64,000 nucleotides of DNA. It comes from Pseudomonadota bacterium. Its GTDB lineage: Bacteria; Myxococcota_A; Polyangia; Polyangiales; Polyangiaceae. Position numbers and translations under genes: made by a program. This document shows, piece after piece, positions 19,377 to 30,399 of this stretch. The stretch is taken from NCBI GenBank assembly GCA_023431345.1, contig JAEYWK010000074.1, positions 93,264 to 157,263 of the forward strand, read 5' to 3'. Numbering within the stretch: the stretch's first letter is position 1; every line of letters starts with the position of its first letter. Below the pieces are notes generated by a model that was not told the origin of the DNA, did no database searches, and saw nothing but the letters and a program-made list of their open reading frames with translations.

Positions 19377-22190
19377 TTATTGCGACAGGGCCAGCTTTTG
19401 TCCGCGCATTTCGCCGAGCAAGGTCTTGGCGTCGGGCGAAGCGGGATCTTCTTTCAAGACCCCCTGCACGAGGGCGAGCGCACGTTCCTTGTGGCCGGTC
19501 GCGCGCTCCAGCCGAGCGAGCGACAACCTCGCCTCGGCGCTCGGGTCGAGCAGGGCCCAGCGGCGCGCGGACTTGACGGCCTCACCCCAAGCTCGGGTTT
19601 GCTCCGCGCGCGCCGCGAGCGCCTTGAACACCGACGGGTCGTTCGGCGTCTTCAGAGAAGCTTTACGCAGCACGTCGAGGGCGCGCAGCTTGGCGCCTCT
19701 TTCCCACAGCGCTTCGGCCTTGGCCACGGCCGCGTTGTCACTCGGCGCCGGGTCGGCGGCGGGGCTGCCCTTGATCTCGACCTCTTGCTCTTCGCTCAAG
19801 TCGACTCCGCCGGCGGTCGCCACGGCCTCGGCCGTCGGGGCGTCTTGCTCCTCGACCTCGCCGTCATCGGCGCCCTCCGCGGCTTCGACCGCATCCAAGT
19901 CGATGGTCTGCGCGCTCGCTTCGACGGGGGCTGGCGGCGCGGCCGGCGCGGCGACCGGGTCGCTCTCGGTCGGCGCCGGCAGCGTGCCGATGGCGATCTG
20001 CGCGCGCGGCGCGGGCGCCGGCGGCGCGCGGTGGGCGAGCGCGTCCGCGCGCAGCTTGACGACGTGATCGTAGGCGGCCTTGAGCGAGGCCGTCGCGCGC
20101 TCGCCCGTGGGCGTCTTGGCGATCGCGGCTCCGCCGATGCCCAGCACCAGCACCGACATGCCGGCCACCAAGCTGCGCGCCAAGCCGCGACGGCGAGGAG
20201 CGAGCGGGACCTCCCGCTTGGGCTGCGTCCTGAGGACGAGCTCGAGCGCCTGGCCCAGCTCGCGCGCAGTCTGCGGCCGCTGGCTCGGATCCACGCTCAA
20301 CGTCTTGGCCAGGAGCCGATCGAGCGCCTTGGGAATCCCCGCCTCGGGACGGCGCTCGCTAGGCGCGAGCGGCACCACGCGGCGCTTCACGTCGAGCAGC
20401 TCGACGAGGTTCTTGGCGATGTGCGGCTGATAGCCGGTGATGAGCTCGTAGAGCACGGCCCCGAGAGCGTAGATGTCGCTGCGCGCGTCGGCCGCGCCGC
20501 CTTGCGCCTGCTCGGGCGCCATGTACTCGGGCGTCCCCACGACGTGCAGCGCCTCACCGTTGCTCGGCGCGCTGGGCTCACCGGCGAGCCCGAAGTCGCA
20601 CAGCTTGATGACCCCGTCGGCCGTGAGCAGCAAGTTGCCCGGCTTCACGTCACGATGAACGACGCCGGCGGCGTGGGCCGCTTCGAGCGCGCGCGCCGCC
20701 TGGAGCGCGTAGTCGACGGCGACTCGGTACGGTAGCTCACCGTCTTTGGCGAGCTTGCGCTCGAGCGACTCGCCGACCAGGTACTCCATGGCGTAGTAGG
20801 GGCGCCCATCTTGCGCGACGCCGAAGTCGAACACCTTGATCAGGTTGTCGTGCGAGAGCTGGGCGATGCTGCGCGCCTCGGCCCGAAAGCGATCGACGGC
20901 TTTGCCACCCAGCTTGTCGGGATCCATCAGCTTGAGCGCGACGGTACGCGATAGGTCGACGTGCAGCGCCTGGTACACCACGCCCATCGAGCCGCGACCG
21001 AGCTCGCTCACCAACTTGTACGGCGTGCCGCAAAGCAGTGAAGGATCCGCGGTCTCGGCCGCGGGGGCCTCCGGCGACGGTGGCAAGGGCAGCGGGCGAG
21101 CCTCCGCTGCGCGATACTCGGCCACCAGCCGCGCAAACTCCGCGCGCGAACGCGCCGGCTCCGCCGGGTACAGGCGGCGCATCAGGTTCGCGACGCGGCC
21201 GCGCACGCTGCGGTCACCGTCGGCCATGCTCGGCGCGCGCTGCAGCAAGCGCCCGAGATCGGTCACGGCCTTGGCGGCGCCTTCGTAGCGATCTTCGACG
21301 CGAGTGGCCGTCAGCTTGAGGATGATTTGATCGAGCTCGGGCGGAGCTCCAATCAGCTGCGAGAGCGGCGTGGGGTTCCGCTTGCCCGCGCCGACGAGCG
21401 CCATGTGCTGCGCCCCGTCGCCGATCAAGAAGCGACGACCGGCGATCAGCTCCCAGAGCATGATGCCGAAGGCGTACAGATCGGACGGCGCGCCCCCGGG
21501 CGTGTTGTTGGCCACCTCCGGCGCCACGTAGCCCGGCTTCGCGAAGACGATGCCTGCCACCGTGTGGCAGCGGCGGTTCTCGGCGCGCGCGGTGCCGAAG
21601 TCGATGAGCTTGAGCTCGCCGCCGTAGCTCACCATCACGTTCTGCGGGCTCAGATCGCGGTGCACGATCTCCAGCGGTCGCCCCTCCGCGTCGGTACGCT
21701 CGTGCACGTGGGCCAACGCTTCGCCCAGCATGATGCCGAGCGCGAGCGACTCGGGCCAGCTGACCCGCACGCCGAGCTGGGCGGCCCGGCTGCGCACGTC
21801 GCTCAGGTTGCGGCCCTCGATGTGCTCGACCACCACGTAGGGCTTGCCTTCGTGATCCGAGGTCGCCTCCAAGATCTGCGCGACGCCGGGGTGCTGCAGC
21901 TGCGCCTGGATGCGCGCCTCGTCGAGGAAGCGCGCCAAGAAGGAGCGATCGGTCTCGTGCTCGCGCCGGATGATCTTCACCACCACGGGGCGCTCGGCCC
22001 CTTCGATGCCACCGGTCGACGCGAGCAGCACCTCGCCCATGCCACCCCGAGCCAGCCGCTTGAGCAGCGTGTAACGTTCGAAGCGACGCGGCAGCGGGGC
22101 CTCCGCAGCGGCAGGCGCGGTCTGTTCCTCGCGCTCGGCGGTATTCTCCAGCGATTTCGTCGGGTTGGCGATCGACTCGGTGGCCTGCAT
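19377..22190 (-). CDS. Tandem Ser/Thr protein kinase with TPR-like tail
   Basis: 937 residues from ATG 22188-22190; the frame is open upstream to 22712 but loses coding character. Kinase domain 1 spans about 40-315, with glycine loop ARGGMGEV, Lys72, catalytic loop HRDLSPQN (178-185) and DFG. Kinase domain 2 spans about 391-655, with GRGSMGVV, Lys420, canonical HRDVKPGN and DFG, and GTPEYMAPEQ. A transmembrane helix (about 672-692) is followed by an Ala/Pro/Glu-rich region and C-terminal TPR-like helices (about 830-937). So both kinases face the cytoplasm and the repeats lie across the membrane. Domain 1 has Ser in place of the usual Lys of the catalytic loop, a variant found in myxobacterial kinases. 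Confidence 0.92.
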   Translation of the reverse strand: MQATESIANPTKSLENTAEREEQTAPAAAEAPLPRRFERYTLLKRLARGGMGEVLLASTGGIEGAERPVVVKIIRREHETDRSFLARFLDEARIQAQLQHPGVAQILEATSDHEGKPYVVVEHIEGRNLSDVRSRAAQLGVRVSWPESLALGIMLGEALAHVHERTDAEGRPLEIVHRDLSPQNVMVSYGGELKLIDFGTARAENRRCHTVAGIVFAKPGYVAPEVANNTPGGAPSDLYAFGIMLWELIAGRRFLIGDGAQHMALVGAGKRNPTPLSQLIGAPPELDQIILKLTATRVEDRYEGAAKAVTDLGRLLQRAPSMADGDRSVRGRVANLMRRLYPAEPARSRAEFARLVAEYRAAEARPLPLPPSPEAPAAETADPSLLCGTPYKLVSELGRGSMGVVYQALHVDLSRTVALKLMDPDKLGGKAVDRFRAEARSIAQLSHDNLIKVFDFGVAQDGRPYYAMEYLVGESLERKLAKDGELPYRVAVDYALQAARALEAAHAAGVVHRDVKPGNLLLTADGVIKLCDFGLAGEPSAPSNGEALHVVGTPEYMAPEQAQGGAADARSDIYALGAVLYELITGYQPHIAKNLVELLDVKRRVVPLAPSERRPEAGIPKALDRLLAKTLSVDPSQRPQTARELGQALELVLRTQPKREVPLAPRRRGLARSLVAGMSVLVLGIGGAAIAKTPTGERATASLKAAYDHVVKLRADALAHRAPPAPAPRAQIAIGTLPAPTESDPVAAPAAPPAPVEASAQTIDLDAVEAAEGADDGEVEEQDAPTAEAVATAGGVDLSEEQEVEIKGSPAADPAPSDNAAVAKAEALWERGAKLRALDVLRKASLKTPNDPSVFKALAARAEQTRAWGEAVKSARRWALLDPSAEARLSLARLERATGHKERALALVQGVLKEDPASPDAKTLLGEMRGQKLALSQ

Positions 22191-22347
22191 GTCCCCGATG
22201 GTGCCTATGTCGCATGATGTAGGCAAAGAAAGCGCGTACGATTTCTGACGTCCAGCCGGCTGATGGGAGGATCGAGCAAGGGAATGAGCCGCAAGGACTG
22301 CCGGTTGGTTGCACGGCCTGGTAGGCTCCCGCCGCCTGCCGCGACTC

Positions 22348-22767
22348 ATGGCTGACTTTTCGTGCTCTCTCCGCAGCTCAGGGCTGCGCTGCCTGCTCCG
22401 GGCTCTGTCGGTGCTGGCGGCGCTGTTCGTGCTGAGCGTGAGCGAGCGCGCGTCGGCCGCGACCTTGCTCGTGGTGCCGATGTGCGGCGAGCGGGCTGAG
22501 AGTATCGCGGCGCCGCCCATCTTTCGCGCTCGCGAGGCGGGCAGCATCGTGGCCGGTTCTTGCCAGCACGAAGAGCTGAGCCTGGGCCGCTCGATCCCGC
22601 TCTCGCCCGAGCGCGTCGTGGTGCACGAAGCGCCCGAGCGCGTGCTCGGCTTCGGCGTGCTGCGGCTCGCGCAGATCTCTTCAGCGCGCGCGCCGATCGA
22701 CAGCGCGGCCAACCTGCCGGCGCGCCCCGGCGTTCAGAGCTCGCTGTTCCGTCCGCCGCGAGCCTGA
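22348..22767 (+). CDS. Secreted hypothetical protein
   Basis: 139 residues from ATG 22348. The N-terminus has a basic region followed by a long hydrophobic core (ALSVLAALFVLSV) and a likely cleavage site after ERASA, so export is probable. The mature part has two Cys (VVPMCGER and AGSCQHEE) that could form a disulfide. It is transcribed divergently from the tandem kinase (starts 157 nt apart). I do not recognise a family. The frame could begin at 22309, but that start adds 13 residues ahead of a normal signal peptide. Confidence 0.6.
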   Translation: MADFSCSLRSSGLRCLLRALSVLAALFVLSVSERASAATLLVVPMCGERAESIAAPPIFRAREAGSIVAGSCQHEELSLGRSIPLSPERVVVHEAPERVLGFGVLRLAQISSARAPIDSAANLPARPGVQSSLFRPPRA

Positions 22768-22898
22768 GCTGCGCGCGCGTGCGCGCTCGTCAGCAGCGAC
22801 ACACAAGACCAGTCATCGGCGCGCCGGGCATCCGGACTGCGCCGCATGCGCATCTCTTCATTCGTCAATAGTTCGAAAATCAATCAACGGAGTAAGTC

Positions 22899-24854
22899 AT
22901 GAACAAAGGAACCGCGATCGTCGGGTTCTTTATCAGCTTCCTCGCGGGCATGTTCCTCATGTGGGGCGTGGATCGCAGGAATGGCGTCGAGATCGAAGCA
23001 GAAGGCTCAGCCACGGCGGCAGTGCCGGATCAGAGCGCGGCCAGCGTGCCGGTTTCGTCGAAGGACCCGCAGTGGGGTAAGCCCACCGCCCCGGTCACGA
23101 TCGTCGAGATCAGCGACTTCGAGTGTCCCTTCTGCAGCCGCGTCGGTCCGACGCTCAAGCAGATCAAGGAGAAGTACGGCCCCGACAAGGTGCGCATCGT
23201 CTGGAAGCACAACCCGCTTCCGTTTCACAAGGCGGCGCGCCCGGCTCACGAAGCCGCCGCGACCGTGATGGGCCTCGCGGGCAGCGAGGCGTTCTGGAAG
23301 TTCCACGACAGCGCCTTCGCCAACGCCAAGGCCCTGAACGACGAAAACTTCGAGAAGTGGGCCGTCGAAGCCGGCGTCGACAAGGCGAAGTTCAAGGCCG
23401 CGTACAGCGCCAAGAAGTTCGCGGCCAAGGTCGACGAGGACTTGGCTCTGTCGAAGAAGATCGGCGCCACCGGCACCCCGGCGTTCCGCATCAACGGCGT
23501 GACCTTGAGCGGCGCGCAGCCGCTCGACAAGTTCACGGAAGTGATCGACGCCCAGCTGGCAGAGGCCAAGAAGCTGATCGCCAGCGGCACCAAGCCCGCC
23601 GACGTGTACGTCACCCTGACGAACAAGAATCAGGCGGCGGCCCCGGCCGCGGCCAAGCCGAGGGGTGAAGACGCGGAAGAGGAAGACAAGAGCGTCTGGA
23701 AGGTGCTCGTCCAAGACGACGACCCGGTCAAGGGTCCGAAGGACGCGCTCGTCACCATGATCATCTTCTCGGAGTTCCAGTGCCCGTTCTGCAAGCGCGT
23801 GGAAGACACGCTCAAGCAGGTGCGGGAAGCGTACCCGAACGATCTGCGTATCGTCTGGAAGGACAACACCTTGCCCTTCCACCCGCGCGCGAAGCCGGCG
23901 GCCATCCTCGCTCGTCACGCTTACAAGCTGAAGGGCGAGAAGGCCTTCTGGGACGCGCACGACGCGCTGTTCGCTTCGCAGCCCAAGCTCGAAGACGAAG
24001 ACCTCAAGGGCATTGCAGAGAAGGTCGGCCTGCGCTGGGACGACGTGAAGGCGGCGATCGCCAGCAACAAGTACGCCGACAAGCTCGACGCCAGCATGGA
24101 GCTCGCCAACGACGTGCAGGCTCGCGGCACGCCGCACTTCTTCATCAACGGCGTCCGCCTCAGCGGCGCGCAGCCCCTCGACGCCTTCAAGAAGGCGATC
24201 GACGAGCAGCTCGCCAAGGCCAAGGGCCTCGTCGCCAAGGGCGTGCCCAAGGCGAAGGTCTACGACGAGCTGATGAAGGACGCGAAGGGCCCGCCGCCCC
24301 CCGAGAAGAAGGAGATCCCGGGTCCCGACGCGCAGAGCCCGATCAAGGGCAACAAGAACGCCAAGGTCACGATCCAGGTCTTCTCGGAGTTCCAGTGCCC
24401 CTTCTGCAAGCGCGTGGAGCCGACGCTGGCCAGCCTCGAGAAAGAGTACGGCGACAAGATCCGTTTCGTGTGGCGTCACATGCCGCTGCCGTTCCATGCG
24501 GACGCGCCGCTGGCTAGCCAGGCCGCGCAAGAGGCCTTCGCTCAGAAGGGCAACAGCGCGTTCTGGAAGTTCCACGACAAGCTGTTCGAGTCGCAGGGCA
24601 CCGAAGAAGGCCTGAAGCGCCCGAACCTCGAGAAGATCGCGCAAGACCTGGGTCTCGACATGACCAAGTTCAAGGCTGCGCTCGACTCGGGCACGCACAA
24701 AGCCAAGGTCGACGCCGACATGAAGATCGGCAACGACGCGGGTATCAACGGTACGCCCGCGTTCGTGATCAACGGCTACTTCTTGAGCGGCGCGCAGCCC
24801 GAGACCGCGTTCAAGAAGCTCATCAACCGCGCGCTCAAGGACGCCGGCGGCTGA
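22899..24854 (+). CDS. Membrane-anchored protein with three tandem DsbA-like thioredoxin domains
   Basis: 651 residues from ATG 22899 behind ACGGAG. One N-terminal hydrophobic anchor (about 6-24) is followed by three DsbA-like modules of about 200 residues. Each has a CPFC active site (Cys76/79, 296/299 and 501/504) and a cis-Pro loop (GTPAF, GTPHF, GTPAF). Each module also keeps PLPFH or TLPFH after the active site and a FW(K/D)xHD block. Linkers are Lys/Pro/Glu-rich. The protein should handle disulfides in the periplasm, as oxidase, isomerase or reductant for c-type cytochromes. Most family members have a single module, so a triple form is unusual. The next gene, a DsbA-like lipoprotein, overlaps the stop (TGATG). 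Confidence 0.92.
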   Translation: MNKGTAIVGFFISFLAGMFLMWGVDRRNGVEIEAEGSATAAVPDQSAASVPVSSKDPQWGKPTAPVTIVEISDFECPFCSRVGPTLKQIKEKYGPDKVRIVWKHNPLPFHKAARPAHEAAATVMGLAGSEAFWKFHDSAFANAKALNDENFEKWAVEAGVDKAKFKAAYSAKKFAAKVDEDLALSKKIGATGTPAFRINGVTLSGAQPLDKFTEVIDAQLAEAKKLIASGTKPADVYVTLTNKNQAAAPAAAKPRGEDAEEEDKSVWKVLVQDDDPVKGPKDALVTMIIFSEFQCPFCKRVEDTLKQVREAYPNDLRIVWKDNTLPFHPRAKPAAILARHAYKLKGEKAFWDAHDALFASQPKLEDEDLKGIAEKVGLRWDDVKAAIASNKYADKLDASMELANDVQARGTPHFFINGVRLSGAQPLDAFKKAIDEQLAKAKGLVAKGVPKAKVYDELMKDAKGPPPPEKKEIPGPDAQSPIKGNKNAKVTIQVFSEFQCPFCKRVEPTLASLEKEYGDKIRFVWRHMPLPFHADAPLASQAAQEAFAQKGNSAFWKFHDKLFESQGTEEGLKRPNLEKIAQDLGLDMTKFKAALDSGTHKAKVDADMKIGNDAGINGTPAFVINGYFLSGAQPETAFKKLINRALKDAGG

Positions 24855-25633
24855 TGACGGCGGCGCGAGATCCCCGGGTGCAACGTGTTTGCGCCCGGGT
24901 GGCGCTCGCGCTGTCTTGCGCGCTTGGCTCGGTCGCCTGCGGACCGAGCCAAGCCAGCGCTCCGCCACGCGGCGGACAGATCGACCTCACGTCGCCCGGC
25001 AGCCCAAGCTGGCCGGTGCTCGAGCGGGAGGCCCCAGAGGCCCCGCTCACGGACGCTGACGTCGAGAACATCGCAATCAAGGTGCCGCACGCCCGGGTAC
25101 CGGTCGTGACGCTCGCGAGTCCCGTCAAAGGGCCGCAAAGCGCGCGAGTCACCTTGCAAGTTTTCAGCGACTTCGAGTGCCCGTTTTGTGTGCGCGCGGC
25201 GCCCGCGCTCGCGAGCGTGGAGGCGCGCTATCGCGACCGCGTCCGGCTGGTTTGGCGCAACTATCCGTTGCCGTCCCACGCCCGAGCGCGCCCGGCCGCG
25301 CGGGCCGCGCTGGCGGCGTTTGCCCAAGGCGGCAGCGCGCAGTTTTGGCGGATGCACGACTGGCTGTTCTCGGCCGAGGCGGACCTGAGTGACGCCGGCC
25401 TCCGGCGCGGCTCCGCCCAGCTCGGGCTCAACGTCGACCACGTCGTGGCCGCGATTCGAGGCCGCGACTACGACGCGCAGCTCGACGCCGATATGGCCGC
25501 AGCCGATGCGGCCGGCATCGAGGGGACACCCGCCGTGTTCGTCAACGATTACTACCTCATGGGAGCGCGTCCTGAAGCCGAATACGCGCTCGTGATCGAG
25601 CGCGCGCTGCGCGAGAGCGAGCCCAGGCCGTGA
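24854..25633 (+). CDS. DsbA-like lipoprotein
   Basis: 259 residues. The signal peptide ends in LGSVAC, a lipobox, so the protein is probably anchored to a membrane by lipid. One thioredoxin-like domain carries FECPFC and a cis-Pro loop EGTPAVF; the sequence around it (FWRMHDWLF, PLPSHARA) matches the modules of the upstream triple protein, suggesting a duplication history. The start overlaps the upstream stop (TGATG) and the stop overlaps the next gene (GTGA). It probably acts with the triple-domain protein in periplasmic thiol-disulfide exchange. Confidence 0.9.
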   Translation: MTAARDPRVQRVCARVALALSCALGSVACGPSQASAPPRGGQIDLTSPGSPSWPVLEREAPEAPLTDADVENIAIKVPHARVPVVTLASPVKGPQSARVTLQVFSDFECPFCVRAAPALASVEARYRDRVRLVWRNYPLPSHARARPAARAALAAFAQGGSAQFWRMHDWLFSAEADLSDAGLRRGSAQLGLNVDHVVAAIRGRDYDAQLDADMAAADAAGIEGTPAVFVNDYYLMGARPEAEYALVIERALRESEPRP

Positions 25634-26628
25634 CGGCTCGCGGACCAGCACGCATCGTGGTCGTCGGCGATTTGAACGCCGCCGACGACGCCCTGATCGA
25701 CATCTTGCGCGGCACTCAGCTCGTCGACCGCAAGCTGCGCTGGCGCGGCGGCCGCGCCCAGCTCGTGCAGATGGGCGACCTGTTCAATCGCGGCGGAGGC
25801 GCCGTTCGCGCGCTGCGCCTGCTCTTGCGGCTGCAGCGCGAAGCGCGGAGCGCGGGCGGAAAGGTCACGGTGCTGCTCGGCAACCATGAGGCCATGACCG
25901 CGCTGCGCCACGAGGGCTACTGCACCGAGGCGGAGTACCTTTCGTTCGCGACCGCAGCCGAGCGGCGCGCCTGGCCCGCCCGCGCCGAGCGCGCGTTCCG
26001 CCGGCTGCTGCGCGATCGCGCGAGCGGCGTCGTGTTGCCGCTCGCGCCGCGCTTCGAAGCCTGGAAGGTGGAGCACGTCCCGGGCAAGGCCGCGCTGCGG
26101 CGCGCGCTCGGGCCACGCGGTGCTCTCGGCAAGGCGCTGCGGCGCTTACCGGTCGCGTACCAGACGAGCGGCTCGCTCTTCGTCCACGCCGGCCTGCTAC
26201 CGGAGTGGGCCGAGCTGGGCATCGACGGCCTCAACGAGAGCGCGCGCGAGGCATGGCGGCTGGCAGGCACGCGACCGCTCTGGAAGCTGCCGAAAAAGAG
26301 CCTGTTTCGGAGCCCCCACAGCCCGCTCTGGGATCGCAGCCTCGCCCGCGGCGGCGTCGAAGCGGGTCGAGCCCTGTCGCGTACGCTCGCGCTGCTGGGC
26401 GCGGAGCGCATGATCGTCGGTCACACGCAGACCGCCTCGCTGCCCGGGGGGCGCGAGGGACACATTCAGCTCGTCGCTGACGGCCAGCTCGTCGCCGTCG
26501 ACGTCGGGCTCGAGCACGGCGACGCTTCGCCGCGCGCCGCGCTCATCATCGAAGGGCACAGCGGCTTCGAGTGGACGCCCACGCGCACCAGTAAGCTATG
26601 GAGCGCGCGCGGCGTCCGCAAAGGCTGA
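25630..26628 (+). CDS. PPP-like metallophosphoesterase (Shewanella-like phosphatase type)
   Basis: 332 residues from a GTG overlapping the DsbA-like gene stop. Calcineurin-type motifs in order are GDLN (13-16), GDLFNRG (49-55), GNHE (84-87), FVHAGL and VGHTQ. The first motif usually reads GDxH; here the metal-binding His is Asn. The second usually reads GDxxDRG; here the second Asp is Asn. The rest of the metal centre is present, so activity is uncertain or altered. No signal peptide is seen, so it should be cytoplasmic. The link to the two thioredoxin-like genes is only positional. The gene is complete. Confidence 0.85.
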   Translation: MTARGPARIVVVGDLNAADDALIDILRGTQLVDRKLRWRGGRAQLVQMGDLFNRGGGAVRALRLLLRLQREARSAGGKVTVLLGNHEAMTALRHEGYCTEAEYLSFATAAERRAWPARAERAFRRLLRDRASGVVLPLAPRFEAWKVEHVPGKAALRRALGPRGALGKALRRLPVAYQTSGSLFVHAGLLPEWAELGIDGLNESAREAWRLAGTRPLWKLPKKSLFRSPHSPLWDRSLARGGVEAGRALSRTLALLGAERMIVGHTQTASLPGGREGHIQLVADGQLVAVDVGLEHGDASPRAALIIEGHSGFEWTPTRTSKLWSARGVRKG

Positions 26629-26678
26629 GCTCGAGGCGCTGACGCTTCGGCTGGGACGCGGCGGCACGTTCAAGCCCG

Positions 26679-28637
<1,959 letters not shown>

Positions 28638-28644
28638 CTCTCTA

Positions 28645-30201
28645 TCAGTATGGATTGTCGCCCGACGGGTCGGCGGGCGCGGGCTTGGGTTTCGGTGCGG
28701 GCGTGGGCGTGGGTGCCGGCTCCGCGGGCGCGGCGGGCGCGGCGGGCGCGGTGGGTGCGGAGGGCTCGCTCGGCTGGCCCGCGGGCTCGGCCGGAGCTGG
28801 CTTGGGCTTGGGCTTTTGCTGAACCGGCTTCGGCGCGGGCGCCGGAGTGGGCGCGACCGGCGCGACCGGCACGACCGCGGTCGGGGCCGCAGCCGCGCTC
28901 GGCGTCGGCTCGGCGCTCGGCGCCGCGCTTGGCGCGACGGCCGCGCTCGACGAATCAGCGGGTGCAGCGCTCGGCACTTCGGCAGGCGTCGGCTCTGGCG
29001 CGGGAGTCGGCGGAGGCTCCGCGGCCTTCGGCGCCTCGACCGCAGCAGGCGGCTCCGGCTCTGCAGGTGGCGGCTCTTGCTTCGTCAAGAAGAAGACCGC
29101 TCCCGCCGCCACAGCGATGGCGCCGAGGATGACCATGATGCGCCCGCCGCCGCCGTCGGACGCCGCGGTCGAATCCGACAGCATCGGCTTCGGGCGGCTC
29201 GAAGGCCGCGCCGCTGAGGTCGCCGCCGCGCGAGCGCTGGCAGGTGCGGCCGCTGCTGCGGCGGCGCGGGTGCCCGGCTTTTTTTCGGGCTCTTTCGCCG
29301 CTCGTTCGCTCTTGGGCGGCTCGGAGCGCAGCGTGTGCGGCCCGGCCTTCTCCGGCTCTTTCGCCGCGGCGGCGGGCTTCGGCTCGGGCTCGCTCTTCGG
29401 CTTCGGGTCGCTCTTCGGCTTCGGGTCGCTCTTCGGCGCCGCTTTCTCGGGCTCCGACTGCGCCGCCTCTTTCTTCGGCTCCGGCTTGGTGCCGACGTCA
29501 TCCATCGATCCGCCGGCTTCGCGCAGCGCGTCTTGCAGCAGCTCCGCGGCTTGCTTCATCACCGTGCGATCCTCGGGCGGCGGCATGTCCGCGCGCGAGT
29601 CCGACGGGGGGAACATGTTGCCGCCGCTCGGCGCTGCGGCAGGCGGGGGAGACGACTCGGCCGCCTTCGCGGCTGCCGCGGCGTGCGAGCCCATCGCGCC
29701 CAGGCCGATCATCGTCGCCTTGCGTGGCACTGCCGGCTTGCCCGGCGTGGCTTCCGCCAAGGCGGGCGTCATCGCGGCCGCGGGCGTCGCCGACGGCGTC
29801 GTCTTCGCGGCGGGGCTGCCAGCGTCGCCGCCGCCGGCTTCGTACGCCGCGCCGGCATCCGAGCGTGAAGCCACCAGCTGCTCGATCGTCTTGCGCGAGG
29901 CATCGTCGATCTTGATGAATTTCACACCCATACCGCTCGGGCGCTCGCGATCACCGGTCTCGCTTTCGCGCTTCCACACGACGCGCCCCACGCCCTGGAT
30001 CACCTTCTGATCCTCGGCGATCTTCACCTCGAATTTGAGGAGCGTGCCGGGCGGAAACGGCGACGGTGTCTTGATGAACATGCCGCCGCGGCTGACATCA
30101 TGCGAGTGGTGCTCGATGAACTCATCGAGGGTGGCGCTTTTGTAGCGGACCGTCATGGTCAGCACCTTCGCGCGCGGGTCTTTTCGCGTTTCCTGCGCCA
30201 T
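28645..30201 (-). CDS. PilZ-domain protein with membrane helix and Pro/Lys-rich linkers
   Basis: 518 residues from ATG 30199-30201, behind GGAGAAG. An N-terminal PilZ domain (about 4-112) has the c-di-GMP-binding motifs RKDPR (RxxxR) and DVSRGG (DxSxxG). A long low-complexity linker rich in Ala, Pro, Lys and Glu follows, including PKPKSD repeats, then one transmembrane helix (354-373) and a Pro/Ala-rich tail ending DNPY. The PilZ domain should be cytoplasmic and the Pro-rich tail periplasmic, perhaps reaching through peptidoglycan (inference). The next gene, 7 nt on, is a membrane kinase, suggesting that c-di-GMP and phosphorylation signals meet here. Confidence 0.85.
   Translation of the reverse strand: MAQETRKDPRAKVLTMTVRYKSATLDEFIEHHSHDVSRGGMFIKTPSPFPPGTLLKFEVKIAEDQKVIQGVGRVVWKRESETGDRERPSGMGVKFIKIDDASRKTIEQLVASRSDAGAAYEAGGGDAGSPAAKTTPSATPAAAMTPALAEATPGKPAVPRKATMIGLGAMGSHAAAAAKAAESSPPPAAAPSGGNMFPPSDSRADMPPPEDRTVMKQAAELLQDALREAGGSMDDVGTKPEPKKEAAQSEPEKAAPKSDPKPKSDPKPKSEPEPKPAAAAKEPEKAGPHTLRSEPPKSERAAKEPEKKPGTRAAAAAAAPASARAAATSAARPSSRPKPMLSDSTAASDGGGGRIMVILGAIAVAAGAVFFLTKQEPPPAEPEPPAAVEAPKAAEPPPTPAPEPTPAEVPSAAPADSSSAAVAPSAAPSAEPTPSAAAAPTAVVPVAPVAPTPAPAPKPVQQKPKPKPAPAEPAGQPSEPSAPTAPAAPAAPAEPAPTPTPAPKPKPAPADPSGDNPY
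29390..29436. repeat. 18-nt tandem repeat within the PilZ gene linker
   Basis: About 2.6 copies of an 18-nt unit (TCGCTCTTCGGCTTCGGG on the plus strand) encoding the repeated PKPKSD segment. It keeps the reading frame and probably changes copy number by slippage, altering linker length. Confidence 0.75.
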
Positions 30202-30399
30202 CAGCTTCTCCGGGTCCCGTGTGGCTGGGTCTTCGCCAGCCGGTCGCCGTCGGGCGACCCGAAACGGGCAATGAATCGTAGCGGACCCACCTACCCAAAC
30301 CCAAACTTCTTCGCGGCCCTAGCCCCACACCGGCCCCTGGGCCAATCGGCGCCGCGAGGGGTGAATCCTCAAAAGGGCGGTTTAGGATGTGTCGCAGCC

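Noticed and set aside
23007..24968. Minus-strand frame of 653 codons over the triple DsbA-like gene
   Set aside because: It has no motif, start signal or family features, and the opposite strand is clearly coding.
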